Shown: positions 16,906 through 25,812, numbered from the stretch's first letter. The stretch is 64,000 nucleotides of DNA from Arthrobacter sp. AFG20 (GCF_002892795.1 NZ_PJMC01000020.1:1-64000), one strand, 5' to 3'. Numbers and translations are program-made. Notes: generated from the letters alone by a model not told the origin.

Positions 16906-17841
16906 TCAGGCGACGGCGGTGGTGTCGTTTGTGCTGCCCTTTGTGCTGCCCGGCGCTCCGGCGGGGGTGATGGCCGGGGCGACGGTCCGTGCGATCTCGG
17001 TGAAATCCGCGCGCGGCCCGAGGGCGGCCAGGGCTTCCTGCCATTGGCCGGCGACGGCGGCCAGCAGCGCCGGGTTTTCGCCGATCTGGGCAGCGACGTC
17101 GACGGCGAGGGATGCGTCGCGTGCCATGAGCCCCAGCGAAAAACCGGAATCGTGGGTTCCGGAGAGCACCCAGTTGGGGTACATGTTCGCGGAGACCTTG
17201 CTGCCGCCGGAGGCTTCGCTGATGCTTGCTGCCGCCTTCGCCGGATCGATGCCGTACGCCTTGGCGACACCGAGGGCTTCGCCGACCGAGACCAGGTTGG
17301 CCGCCGCCAGGACGTTGTTGAGGAGCTTGACGACGTTGCCGCTGCCGGGTCCGCCGATGTGGTTGTACTTGCCGCCGGTGAGTGCCAACAGGACAGGTTC
17401 GGCGGCGGCAAGGGCCGCGTCCGTTGCCCCGACGAAGGCGCTCAGTGTTCCGGTTGATGCGCCGTCGCGGCCGCCAGAGACGGGGGCATCGACGAACGCT
17501 GCGCCTTGCGCTTCGGCGAGTTTGGCCATCTGCTTGCTCGTTGCCGGTTCGGACGTGGTGGTGTCGATGATTGCGACGGTTCCCGGTGATGCCAGGAGTT
17601 GGGGAACGGTGGACTCCACGACGCTGGCCGCGGGCAGCGAGAGCACCGCGTAGGGGCTGCCGGCCAGATCTTCCACGCTGGCGGTGGTGGCGATGCCGGC
17701 GTCGGTCGCGGCGGTCCGTGCTGCCTCGGAGGGGTCGAATCCGGTGACCTTCCAGCCGGCCTTGTGGAGCGTGGCTGCCATCGCCCCGCCCATGGAGCCG
17801 AGGCCGATGACGGCGACGCGGCGTTCGGTGCTGGTGTTCAT
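16906..17841 (-). CDS. 3-hydroxyisobutyrate dehydrogenase-family oxidoreductase
   Basis: A 311-residue beta-hydroxyacid dehydrogenase. The cofactor motif GLGSMGG is at 13-19, the substrate motif DAPVSGG at 118-124, and the catalytic lysine is Lys172 in GNVVKLLNN. It oxidises a beta-hydroxy acid to the semialdehyde or keto acid, a natural partner of the aldehyde dehydrogenase 42 bases downstream. The start at 17841 is decided by CAGGAG upstream; the open frame extends far beyond but reads non-protein-like sequence. Substrates of the family include hydroxyisobutyrate, tartronate semialdehyde and sulfolactaldehyde. Confidence 0.88.
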   Translation of the reverse strand: MNTSTERRVAVIGLGSMGGAMAATLHKAGWKVTGFDPSEAARTAATDAGIATTASVEDLAGSPYAVLSLPAASVVESTVPQLLASPGTVAIIDTTTSEPATSKQMAKLAEAQGAAFVDAPVSGGRDGASTGTLSAFVGATDAALAAAEPVLLALTGGKYNHIGGPGSGNVVKLLNNVLAAANLVSVGEALGVAKAYGIDPAKAAASISEASGGSKVSANMYPNWVLSGTHDSGFSLGLMARDASLAVDVAAQIGENPALLAAVAGQWQEALAALGPRADFTEIARTVAPAITPAGAPGSTKGSTNDTTAVA

Positions 17842-17903
17842 GAAGCTGCTCCTGGAAGAAGGTATGTGGGGTTTCAGTTGGGGTGCGGTCAGTGCACTGC
17901 TGG

Positions 17904-18797
17904 TCAGTCGAGGTAGATGTCGAGGTCTTTCCACAGCTGCTGCGTGCGGCGGATGGCCGCGCGGCTGCGCTCGGGGTGCGCGGCCTCCATGCCTGCGAGC
18001 AGGCCGTAGACCAGTGAGTTTGCGGCGGTGACGGACTGGAAGAAGGAGATTCCCTCGGAGGCCACCACCAGGAGGTGGTCCGCGACGGCTGCCAGGCGGC
18101 CGCGGCGCATGTCGCTGATGGCGATGACCTTGGCGCCCGCCTGTTTTGCGGCTTCGGCGGTGACGATGATCTGCCGCATGGACCGCCACATGTTGATGAC
18201 CACCAGGACGTCGCCGGGCCCAAGGGCGTTGGCGCTGGAGGCTAGGTGAACCGCGCCGCGGTTCTCGAGCGTGATGGGATACCCCATGGTTGAGCCCAGA
18301 TGGGCCATCACGCTGGCAGGGCCGGCGAACGAACCCAGCCCCAGGACGATGATGGACTTGGCCGCCGCCATGGTGGCGATGGCTGCCTCCGCGTCGTCGG
18401 CCGTGTTGGAGTCCAGGGTCAGGCGCAGGTTTTCGATGTCGTGGCTGAGCGCGTCATGCAGGGGACTGCGGTGCTCCCCGTGCTCGGTCAGGGTGTCCTC
18501 GGTGGAGATCATCACCAGGTAGCGGGACCGCAGTTCCCGCTGGAGGTCCGGCCAGCCCCGGTAGCCCAGGTGCTGGGCCGCGCGGACCACCGTCGAATTG
18601 TTGACGTCGGCCCGCTGGGCGATCTCCGCGATGTCTGCGTACGAGCAAAGCTGCGGGTTACGCGCAATCACATCCACCACCCGGCTCTGTGCCTTGGACA
18701 GCGGTACGTCCGGAAGCGCGTCACCGAGCCACGCGTGGAAAGCGGGGGCGGGGCCGGTTCCTGTGCTGGCTTCCAGGCCGGCGGTATCGGGGTTCAA
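17904..18797 (-). CDS. RpiR/MurR-family transcriptional regulator
   Basis: A 297-residue regulator with an N-terminal HTH_6 domain (about 30-100) and a C-terminal SIS sugar-isomerase-like sensor domain (about 125-265, with IIVLGLGSFAGPASVMAHLG). The start is chosen as TTG at 18797 because AGAAGGAGGT lies seven bases ahead; the ATGs 45 to 51 bases further upstream have no ribosome site. It is first in the minus-strand run that continues into the dehydrogenase, aldehyde dehydrogenase, amidohydrolase and DUF3100 genes and probably controls them. RpiR proteins usually sense phosphosugars, which is at odds with an amide-type pathway. Confidence 0.85.
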   Translation of the reverse strand: MNPDTAGLEASTGTGPAPAFHAWLGDALPDVPLSKAQSRVVDVIARNPQLCSYADIAEIAQRADVNNSTVVRAAQHLGYRGWPDLQRELRSRYLVMISTEDTLTEHGEHRSPLHDALSHDIENLRLTLDSNTADDAEAAIATMAAAKSIIVLGLGSFAGPASVMAHLGSTMGYPITLENRGAVHLASSANALGPGDVLVVINMWRSMRQIIVTAEAAKQAGAKVIAISDMRRGRLAAVADHLLVVASEGISFFQSVTAANSLVYGLLAGMEAAHPERSRAAIRRTQQLWKDLDIYLD

Positions 18798-18824
18798 GCC
18801 AGACCTCCTTCTGTGACTCAGATC

Positions 18825-18861
18825 ACTCTGCAAGATTGATTGCATCAAATGTACTCTGCAA
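18825..18861 (-). promoter_or_regulatory. Repeat cluster upstream of the RpiR gene, possible operator
   Basis: Two direct copies of ACTCTGCAA (18825-18833 and 18853-18861) are 28 bases apart and flank the palindrome TTGAT-TGC-ATCAA (18836-18848). This lies just upstream of the RpiR ribosome site and may be an autoregulatory site. Only the arrangement is seen; binding is inference. Confidence 0.35.
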
Positions 18862-18955
18862 TTCTCTTTGCGTGAAGTGCTTTCGGGTTTCCGGCTTGAA
18901 AATCCCGGTTCGATCGTCCATTGCAGCGGTGGCGTGACCGCGCCACCATGAAGGT

Positions 18956-19594
18956 ATGACCACCGAAAATCCGGGCGCCGGAGAGCTGAACCTGCCGCAG
19001 GCGTTTCTTCTTCTAGCGACGAATGACAAGGACGGCGAGCCGGAAGTGCCGCAGAGCGTGCTCAGAGCAGGCCTGTCCGGCGCAATCCTGGCGGAGCTGG
19101 ACCTGCTGGGCGCAATCCAGCTGCAGGGGAAATACGTGCGTGCCACTGGCGCCCCGCCGCAATCTGACTTCCAGCATCAGTGGGAGCTGATCCACGACAA
19201 GTCCCGCCCGCACAGCGCGCGGCGGTGGATTGTCATGCTGGAAAGCCGGACCGAACTGCACCGCGTCTATGAGGGCATGGCGGCTCTCGGCGTCGTAACC
19301 CATGTGGGCGAAAAGCATCTTGGCGTCTTCAGGACCACCCGCTATCCGGAAAAGGACCATGCTCCGGAGGCGGCACTTTTGGCGAGGATCGAAGGCGTAC
19401 TCAACGGATCGGCGTCGGACGCCAGAACCGCTGCATTGATTGGACTGCTGCATGCAGCAGGGATGATGGACAAGCTTTTTCCGGGGGCCGGTCCCGGCCG
19501 GCTCAGGGAATTGACCGGGGACCATTGGCCTTCCCGTGCGCTGCGGGATGAGCTTCGCATGATCCGGCTCGCGGAGGCCGAGGCCGCCACGTAG
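18956..19594 (+). CDS. GPP34 (GOLPH3/Vps74-like) family protein
   Basis: A 212-residue soluble protein that looks like the GPP34 family: an N-terminal LNLPQAFLLLATND segment, then helical repeats and a conserved end with LRELTGDHWPSRALRDELR. In eukaryotes GOLPH3 binds phosphoinositides; the role of the actinobacterial versions is not established. It stands alone, divergent from the RpiR gene, about 115 bases before a cyclic-di-GMP enzyme gene. Nothing here indicates its partner. Confidence 0.75.
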   Translation: MTTENPGAGELNLPQAFLLLATNDKDGEPEVPQSVLRAGLSGAILAELDLLGAIQLQGKYVRATGAPPQSDFQHQWELIHDKSRPHSARRWIVMLESRTELHRVYEGMAALGVVTHVGEKHLGVFRTTRYPEKDHAPEAALLARIEGVLNGSASDARTAALIGLLHAAGMMDKLFPGAGPGRLRELTGDHWPSRALRDELRMIRLAEAEAAT

Positions 19595-19709
19595 CGGATA
19601 CCCTTGCGGAAAAACCCAGCCTACTGATTAACTGCCAGCACGGTTCCCTAAGCAAACGGGTCCGAGCGCATAACGCGCTGCCATTGGGGGAGCACCTGTC
19701 GGAGGGGTT

Positions 19710-22184
19710 ATGGCTGGGGAACATCGTGACGATTTAGTCATGCAGTCGCTGCTGCTGGACGAGATCGGCCAATCGGTTATTGGCATGGACGGCGACTGGC
19801 GCATTACGTACTGGAACCGCGCGTCGGAGCGGTTGTACGGTTTGGGCCCGGACAAGGCGGTGGGGCTGAAAATCACGGACCTGGGCATCATCGGCGGTGC
19901 CGAGGGCCGGGCAGGAGGCGCCACCGACCGGGAAATCGCGCACAGGGTGGCCCGCGGCGGGGACTGGGCCGGCGAACTGTGGGTCCGCCACAGCACCGGC
20001 CGGGAGTTCCCGGTCCACGCGACCGTCAGCCGGATCAGGGGCCGGCACACCGTGCCCGTGGCCGTCGTCGCGATCTCAAAGGACATCACCGACCGAAAGC
20101 ATACCGAGGCCATCCTGCGCAGACTCTCGGCCATGGTCGAGTCCTCCGGCGATGCCATTATCGGAGCTGACCTCACGGGGAAGATCACCAGCTGGAATGC
20201 GGGTGCGGCGAGGATGCTCGGCTGGAGCTCCTGGGAAGCTGTGGGACAAAGCCACCGGCTGCTGACCGCCGACGACGGTGCATACTTCGGCACGGAAGTC
20301 ACCGCCCGCTCGGGGAACGGGGCGTTCGTCACCGGTGTGGCGGCCCGGTGGCGCTGCAAGGACGGGTCGGTGATCGACGTCGAACTGACCGTTTCCCCCG
20401 TCTACGACCAGGACGGCATCCGGGTGGGGGCCTCCGCCATTGCCAGGGACATCACGGAGATTCAGCGACTGAAGGCCGTCGCCGAGGCGGAACGCGAGCG
20501 GCTCCTGGCCGCCCAGGAAATGGCCCACGTGGGAAGCGTCGAACACACTGTTGCCACCGGCGAAACGTGGCACTCGGAGGAATTCGACCGGATCCTGGGT
20601 ATGTCCGGCGCGGACCGCAAGGACCGGGAAACCATCCTGGCGCGGACGCACCCCGAGGACCGGGACCGCGTTCGCGAAGTCTGGGAGCGCCTGGACCACG
20701 GCCTCGGTTTCGCCGACTTCGAATACCGGATCATTCGGCCCACCGGCGAACAGCGGTGGCTTCACTCACGCATCAGGAGCATGAAGAGTGCCGACGGCAG
20801 GCCGATCCGGTTCCTCGACACCGTCCTGGACATCACCGACCGGAAGAACGCTGAACAGATCCTGGAGTGGCAGGCGCGCCATGACGCGCTGACCGGCCTG
20901 CCGAACAGGTACATGGTCACCGAGGTTTTGCAGGCTTTCCTGGACCGGGCCGCCCGGCCGGTGGTGATGTTCGTCGACGTCGACCGGTTCAAACTGATCA
21001 ATGACGGCATCGGCCATGGCGCCGGGGACACGATCCTGGTGCTGCTGGGGGAGAGGCTGAAGAACTCCGTCCGGGCCGCCGACACCGTGGGCCGGTTCGG
21101 CGGCGACGAATTCGTGGTGATTTGCGAGAATCTGCAGATGAGCGGGGCCCAGGCCGTGGCCGAAAGGATTCGGGATGCAACCCGGCAGCCGTTCGATGTG
21201 GATGGCCGGCAGATTTACCTTAATGTCAGCGTGGGCATCGCGTTGGCGGACGTGGAGGACACCGCAGAATCGATGCTGCAGGGGGCCGACGCCGCCATGT
21301 ACCGGGCCAAATCCGCTGGCGGGGATTCGTCAGCGATCTACGACGTCCGCATGACCGGACGGGCCACCGGTCGTTTGGACCTCGAGTCCGACCTGCGGCT
21401 GGCGCTGGAACGTAATGAGCTCTCACTGAACTACCAGCCGATCATTGACGTTTCCAGCGAGGAGGCTGTTGGGTTTGAGGCATTGCTGCGCTGGCACCAC
21501 CACGAGCACGGTCCGATCATGCCGGATGCCTTCATCCCCATTGCCGAGGAGACGGGCCTGATCCTGCCAATCGGCGCCTGGGTGCTCCGCGAGGCGCTGC
21601 GCCAGGTGCAGCAGTGGCGCACACAGGTTCCAGGGGCGGAGAACTTCACGGCGGCAGTGAACATCTCCGGCCGCCAGCTCGTGGCCTGCGACTTTCCCGA
21701 TATCGTGGAAGCGGCCATCCGCGACACCGGTATCGACCCGGCCGCCGTCCAACTGGAGATCACCGAAACCGTCCTCATGGACCAGCCGGACCTGCCCAAG
21801 GAAACCCTGCAGCGGCTGACCCGCCTGGGCGTGGGCCTGTCCATCGACGACTTCGGCACCGGCTACTCGTCGCTCAGCTACCTCAAGTGGCTCTCGGCCC
21901 GCACGCTGAAGATCGACCGCACCTTCGTCGAGGAGCTGGGCACCGATCCGCACGGGGCCACGATTATCGAACTGGTCCTCGGCATGGCGGAAAGCCTGCG
22001 GCTTGACGTGGTGGCCGAGGGCGTGGAGACGGCCGTCCAGCTGGGCGAACTCCGCCGGCTGGGTGTGCGCCTCGCGCAGGGTTACCTGTGGAGCAGGCCC
22101 CTGCCCGCCGAGCGGATCCCTGGATGGCTGCAGTCCCACCCGGCCAAGCGCCCCGCACGGGTATCCCTGCCCCAGGTCCGCTAG
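19710..22184 (+). CDS. Triple-PAS GGDEF-EAL cyclic-di-GMP signalling protein
   Basis: An 824-residue cytoplasmic sensor enzyme. Three PAS domains with PAC tails occupy roughly 10-385 (EWQARHDALTGLPNR marks the start of the GGDEF domain). The cyclase motif is intact as RFGGDEF near residue 463, and an RxxD inhibitory site (RAAD) sits five residues ahead. The EAL domain follows with EALLRW near 590, NISGRQL, LEITE, DDFGTGYSSLSYL and AEGVETAVQ, so phosphodiesterase residues also look complete. No transmembrane helix is seen, so the signal is probably intracellular (redox, oxygen or light ligand in a PAS domain). GGAGGGG precedes the ATG. Net activity cannot be predicted. Confidence 0.93.
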   Translation: MAGEHRDDLVMQSLLLDEIGQSVIGMDGDWRITYWNRASERLYGLGPDKAVGLKITDLGIIGGAEGRAGGATDREIAHRVARGGDWAGELWVRHSTGREFPVHATVSRIRGRHTVPVAVVAISKDITDRKHTEAILRRLSAMVESSGDAIIGADLTGKITSWNAGAARMLGWSSWEAVGQSHRLLTADDGAYFGTEVTARSGNGAFVTGVAARWRCKDGSVIDVELTVSPVYDQDGIRVGASAIARDITEIQRLKAVAEAERERLLAAQEMAHVGSVEHTVATGETWHSEEFDRILGMSGADRKDRETILARTHPEDRDRVREVWERLDHGLGFADFEYRIIRPTGEQRWLHSRIRSMKSADGRPIRFLDTVLDITDRKNAEQILEWQARHDALTGLPNRYMVTEVLQAFLDRAARPVVMFVDVDRFKLINDGIGHGAGDTILVLLGERLKNSVRAADTVGRFGGDEFVVICENLQMSGAQAVAERIRDATRQPFDVDGRQIYLNVSVGIALADVEDTAESMLQGADAAMYRAKSAGGDSSAIYDVRMTGRATGRLDLESDLRLALERNELSLNYQPIIDVSSEEAVGFEALLRWHHHEHGPIMPDAFIPIAEETGLILPIGAWVLREALRQVQQWRTQVPGAENFTAAVNISGRQLVACDFPDIVEAAIRDTGIDPAAVQLEITETVLMDQPDLPKETLQRLTRLGVGLSIDDFGTGYSSLSYLKWLSARTLKIDRTFVEELGTDPHGATIIELVLGMAESLRLDVVAEGVETAVQLGELRRLGVRLAQGYLWSRPLPAERIPGWLQSHPAKRPARVSLPQVR

Positions 22185-22200
22185 CCCCCGTTTTGGTTCC

Positions 22201-22263
22201 GAGTTTTTGTGCAGATATTGGCCGCTAAACGCCCTTTAGGTCCCGACAAGTGGACAAAAACTC
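22201..22263. repeat. 63-bp palindromic element, family C copy 1
   Basis: Ends GAGTTTTTGT and ACAAAAACTC are exact inverted repeats; the interior contains CAGATATTGGCCGCTAAAC. It starts 16 bases after the stop of the GGDEF-EAL gene. Same length and ends as the copies at 22874, 24062 and 50791. Confidence 0.85.
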
Positions 22264-22292
22264 GCCCGCGACGTCGGGTGTAGATTTGCAGC

Positions 22293-22853
22293 ATGGAGGC
22301 CCGCACTCGCAAGCGCCGCTGGTTGATCGCCGCCGCTGTGGGTGCCGTAGTGCTGGCGTTGGGTCTGGCCTTGTTCAAGCCGTGGCTTCTGTTTGTCGAC
22401 GTACGGGTGGATGAGCAGCTGCCCACAGTTGTACCGTCACCGGCTGCCCCTTCCGCCACCGCGAAGCCGCCCGCCGGAACACCAACCACGTCGCCTGCAG
22501 GTCCGGTCCAACTTGCCGAGGGTTCCCTCATTAGCCACGAACACGCCACCACAGGAACTGTCCGGATTATTCAGCAGCCCGGCGGGAAGCGTGTTCTGAC
22601 TTTGGCGAACCTCGATACGTCCAACGGCCCGGATGTGCACGTATGGCTCAGCGCCGCCGACGTGGTCGAGGGAACAGCGGGCTGGTTCACGGCCGGCTCC
22701 GCCGAACACTTCGACTTGGGCATGATCAAGGGAAACCAGGGCAACCAGGTCTACGCGCTCCCCGACGAACTTGACCTGGCCAGGTTCAAGTCGGTGGATC
22801 TGTGGTGCGTCCAGTTCAGTGTTTCCTTCGGAGCGGCCCAGCTCGCTCAGTGA
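22293..22853 (+). CDS. DM13-domain membrane-anchored protein
   Basis: A 186-residue protein with a single N-terminal transmembrane helix (about 10-31), a Pro/Ala/Thr-rich linker (about 45-70), and an extracellular DM13 domain (about 75-186) with the conserved late cysteine in LWCVQF. DM13 domains are proposed to be redox or electron-transfer modules, but the bacterial role is unclear. No ribosome site precedes the ATG; TAGATT at 22281-22286 could be a -10 element giving a leaderless message. The gene is flanked on both sides by 63-bp palindromic elements. Confidence 0.8.
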   Translation: MEARTRKRRWLIAAAVGAVVLALGLALFKPWLLFVDVRVDEQLPTVVPSPAAPSATAKPPAGTPTTSPAGPVQLAEGSLISHEHATTGTVRIIQQPGGKRVLTLANLDTSNGPDVHVWLSAADVVEGTAGWFTAGSAEHFDLGMIKGNQGNQVYALPDELDLARFKSVDLWCVQFSVSFGAAQLAQ

Positions 22854-22873
22854 CTGGCACGCGCGTTCGTTTG

Positions 22874-22936
22874 GAGTTTTTGTCCAGATAATGGCCGCTA
22901 GACGCCCCCGAAGTCGCGACAAATGGACAAAAACTC
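22874..22936. repeat. 63-bp palindromic element, family C copy 2
   Basis: Same ends as copy 1; interior CAGATAATGGCCGCTAGAC and GTCGCGACAAATGG. It lies 20 bases past the stop of the DM13 gene. Confidence 0.85.
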
Positions 22937-23050
22937 ATAGAAAGCCCAACCGGTTGCGCCCGCGGAAGCATGGGGCCTTTCCCGCTGATCGTATTTCCTA
23001 TATGATTATCGCCATGCAGTAGGAGCTGCCCGACGGTATTGGAGCCGAAA

Positions 23051-23992
23051 ATGTCCGAAGCCTCGTACGAATTCACACGTGATGGCTGGCCCATCGCCAC
23101 CTGCCTGCACGGGATACCGACAATCGACAAGAACGGGACGCCTTTCCACGACGCAAAGCCGGAGGTCTGGGAGGACGCCCTGTCCCAGGTTCGGGATGTC
23201 GGGTTTTCCCTGGCCGAGCTAGCTGACAGCCACATCCGTCCAGCTGATCTTGAACCTTCCCGGCGCGATGAGTTCCTCGCCATCGCGGCAGCCAACGGCG
23301 TGCGCATTCCCAGCATCCATGTGCAGCGGCAGAGCATCATTTGGCCCGGGCGCGAAGAGCAGAACCTTGCCTACGCGCACCGCTCAATTGACGCCGCGGC
23401 AGAGTGGGGCATGGAGGTGTTCTCAACTGGCCTGCACCAGCCGTTCAGCGATGCGCAGCGTCGGGCGTTGTGGTTCTGGACCGCGGAAGGGCCCAAGGAT
23501 CCCGACGAACCCGAAGTATGGTCCGCCGCCGTCGAACGCCTGCGCGAGCTCGGCAGGCATGCTGCCGACGTGGGTCTGAAAATGTCCCTCGAGATGTATG
23601 AAGATACGTATCTGGGAACCGCCGACAGTGCTGTGCGGCTCGTCGAGGACATCGGCCTCGACAACGTCGGACTGAACCCCGACGTCGGAAACCTCGTCCG
23701 GCTCCACCGTCCCATCGAGGACTGGCGGGAGATGTATGCGAAGACGCTGCCCTACGCGAATTACTGGCACGTGAAGAACTACATGCGCGACGAGAACGCA
23801 GACGGAACGTCGTGGACAGCCTTCCCGACAAGCCTCGAACTCGGCCTCATCAACTACCGCCAGGTGGTCCGCGATGCCGTAGAACTCGGCTTCCGCGGCA
23901 TCTTCCTGATGGAGCAGTACGGCGGCGACTCGCTTGGCGTCTGCGCCACGAACGCGCGCTACCTGCGCACCCTGCTGCCCGCTTCCGAGTAG
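23051..23992 (+). CDS. TIM-barrel sugar phosphate isomerase/epimerase-family protein
   Basis: A 313-residue xylose-isomerase-like TIM barrel (AP endonuclease family 2). Likely metal ligands are Glu in EMYEDTY, Asp in NPDVGN, His in YWHVKNY and Glu in LMEQYGGD. These enzymes isomerise, epimerise or dehydrate sugars and inositol derivatives. The start at 23051 has TTGGAG six bases ahead; a TTG 12 bases upstream is less well placed. It stands alone between two palindromic elements and ends in a hairpin, so no operon partner points to a substrate. Confidence 0.8.
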   Translation: MSEASYEFTRDGWPIATCLHGIPTIDKNGTPFHDAKPEVWEDALSQVRDVGFSLAELADSHIRPADLEPSRRDEFLAIAAANGVRIPSIHVQRQSIIWPGREEQNLAYAHRSIDAAAEWGMEVFSTGLHQPFSDAQRRALWFWTAEGPKDPDEPEVWSAAVERLRELGRHAADVGLKMSLEMYEDTYLGTADSAVRLVEDIGLDNVGLNPDVGNLVRLHRPIEDWREMYAKTLPYANYWHVKNYMRDENADGTSWTAFPTSLELGLINYRQVVRDAVELGFRGIFLMEQYGGDSLGVCATNARYLRTLLPASE

Positions 23993-24016
23993 CGCACTGC
24001 CGGACTAGCCAGCCAA

Positions 24017-24052
24017 GAAGGACGACGGCGGATGGTCCCGCCGTCGTCCTTC
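24017..24052 (+). terminator. Terminator after the TIM-barrel gene, family A hairpin
   Basis: Perfect 15-base arms GAAGGACGACGGCGG and complement flank six bases; the plus strand then reads GTTTGGTT, a weak T-run. It stands 25 bases after the stop codon. Confidence 0.75.
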
Positions 24053-24061
24053 GTTTGGTTG

Positions 24062-24124
24062 GAGTTTTTGTGCAGATAATGGCCGCTAAACACCCTTAAA
24101 GTCGCGACAAATGGACAAAAACTC
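24062..24124. repeat. 63-bp palindromic element, family C copy 3
   Basis: Ends GAGTTTTTGT and ACAAAAACTC; interior CAGATAATGGCCGCTAAAC and GTCGCGACAAATGG nearly match copies 1 and 2. It lies in the convergent gap between the TIM-barrel and flavin dehydrogenase genes, right after a family A hairpin. Confidence 0.85.
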
Positions 24125-24138
24125 CATCAGCAGGCGGC

Positions 24139-25812
24139 TTAGAGATTCGCGGCGAGGTGCTCTCCGACTGCGAAGGCCCGGGTGATGGCCGAGCCCAGGG
24201 TTGCGCCGCCGCCGGGGTAGTTGTTGCGGAAAACCCCCGCAGAGACGTTGCCCGCCGCGTAGAGTCCCGGGATGGGCTGCCGGTGCCGGTCCAGGACGCG
24301 GCCGTTGAAGTCGGTGTCCAGGCCGCCGGAGGTCCCCAGCACGCCGGCGGAAATCCGGACCGCGTAAAACGGAGCCGAACTGAGCGGGGCCAGGCACGGG
24401 TTGGGGGTGTTGGCCGCGTCGCCGAGGAAACGGTCCTGCGGGGTGGCGCCGCGGTGGAACTCCGCGTCCACTCCCGTCGACGCATCGGCGTTGAACCTGG
24501 AAACCGTGGTGGCCAGCCCGGCGGGATCGATCCCCACTTTGCCCGCCAGCTCCTCCAGCGAATCCGCGGACGTCATCCAGTCAGCCGGAGCGCCCGCGGC
24601 CGAGCCGGCCACCGGGTACTTCGACAGGTATGCCGCATCGAACACGAGCCATGCCGGGTTGTTCTGCTGGTGGCCGGTCAGCGGGTCAACGGAGGCGAAG
24701 ACCCGGCAGGCATCGTGGTAGTTCAGGGCCTCATTCACGAAGCGCTTCCCGGCCGCATTCACGGTGATCGAGCCGGGAAGGGTCATTTCCACGTTTCCCA
24801 TCCGGCCGGACCGCACGCCGTCGTACTCGTGCGCGGCCTCCGAAATCACCGGCACTCCCCATATGGCGGTCATGTCCGCCACTGCGGCGCCGGCCTTCAA
24901 GCCCAGCTCCAGGCCGTCGCCCTCGTTGGACGGCGCGCTGATGGGGGTCACCGGAAACGGGAGGAATGCTTGGCGGAGCCGCGGGTTCCACTCGAACCCG
25001 CCGGAAGCGAGCACGACGGCGGCCGCTGAGACGGTTCTGCCGGCTGCGGCGCCGCCGAGGGTCACCGTCCACTTGTCACCATCGCGGCCCAGATCCTCGA
25101 CCGGCGCGGAGACCGCTATTTCCACACCGCGGTCCAGCGCGCTCGCCAGCAGCGACGCCACCAGGGCGCCGCCCATGGTCCGCACGCCCGTGGCGGCACG
25201 CCGGGACAGCAGCTCCGGATCCGCCGCGCGGCCGTTGAGCTGGTCGCGCTCCGTCATGGTCAGGAGCGGAAAGTACGACGACGGCCGGATCGCCTCCGCG
25301 AGGCCCGGGTACCCCGCCGGGTCGAAGGCGTCGTTGTCGAGGCCGCGTCCGCCGTCGGCCGCGCCGGACCACTCCATGCGGTAGTCCGGGCGGGCGATCG
25401 GCGTCAGCGAAAGCCGGGTTTCGGCGTCGAGATACGCGACGGCGCGGGGAGCAGTGCTGACGTACCACTCCACCTCCTCGCGGGTCAGCACCTGCCCGGT
25501 GGCTTCGGTGAGGTACGCGACGCCGTCCTCATGGCTGTCCCGGTAACCGGCCTGCCGGGCGAGGTGGTTGTTCGGTGCCCACATCACGCCGCCCCCGGCG
25601 GCCGTGGTGCCGCCGAGCAGCGGGGCCTTCTCGGCCACCAGCACCCTGAGCCCGGCGTCGGCCGCCCGGATCGCCGCGACCAGGCCGGCCGCACCGCTGC
25701 CCGCGACCACCACGTCATAGGTGCCCGAGATGTTCCCGGCGGGGGTGAGCAGCGGGCTTGGCGCCGGCCTGCTCATTCCTTCGCTGCCGCTCACGCCGGC
25801 ACTCCCGCTCAC
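24139..25812 (-). CDS. FAD-dependent dehydrogenase (3-ketosteroid-1-dehydrogenase/fumarate reductase-like)
   Basis: A 557-residue FAD_binding_2 flavoprotein. The dinucleotide motif GSGAAG is at 38-43, the substrate-domain text LLGGTTAAGGGVMWAPNN near 65-82, and the C-terminal FAD segment GLYAAGNVSAGVFRNNYPGGG is intact. Relatives introduce or remove a double bond next to a carbonyl (ketosteroids, fumarate, urocanate). The start is taken as GTG at 25812, overlapping the upstream stop (GTGA) with GGGGAG in front; ATG at 25776 is an alternative. It is last in an operon with a YciI-like protein and a zinc alcohol dehydrogenase, so a hydroxylated, probably cyclic substrate could be oxidised to a ketone and then desaturated. 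Confidence 0.82.
   Translation of the reverse strand: MSGSAGVSGSEGMSRPAPSPLLTPAGNISGTYDVVVAGSGAAGLVAAIRAADAGLRVLVAEKAPLLGGTTAAGGGVMWAPNNHLARQAGYRDSHEDGVAYLTEATGQVLTREEVEWYVSTAPRAVAYLDAETRLSLTPIARPDYRMEWSGAADGGRGLDNDAFDPAGYPGLAEAIRPSSYFPLLTMTERDQLNGRAADPELLSRRAATGVRTMGGALVASLLASALDRGVEIAVSAPVEDLGRDGDKWTVTLGGAAAGRTVSAAAVVLASGGFEWNPRLRQAFLPFPVTPISAPSNEGDGLELGLKAGAAVADMTAIWGVPVISEAAHEYDGVRSGRMGNVEMTLPGSITVNAAGKRFVNEALNYHDACRVFASVDPLTGHQQNNPAWLVFDAAYLSKYPVAGSAAGAPADWMTSADSLEELAGKVGIDPAGLATTVSRFNADASTGVDAEFHRGATPQDRFLGDAANTPNPCLAPLSSAPFYAVRISAGVLGTSGGLDTDFNGRVLDRHRQPIPGLYAAGNVSAGVFRNNYPGGGATLGSAITRAFAVGEHLAANL

Noticed and set aside
16231..18223. Long frames on both strands around the hydroxyisobutyrate-type dehydrogenase, including a 484-codon one
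   Set aside because: They read Arg/Ser/Pro-rich shadow sequence; the frame at 16906-17841 has cofactor and catalytic motifs and a ribosome site.
21423..22139. Open frame antisense to the EAL domain
   Set aside because: Composition is a shadow of the conserved EAL coding sequence, with no independent motifs.
22201..22263. CRISPR repeat or simple intrinsic terminator reading of the 63-bp elements
   Set aside because: Copies are far apart with no regular spacers. The T-run lies in the 5' arm on both strands rather than after the stem.
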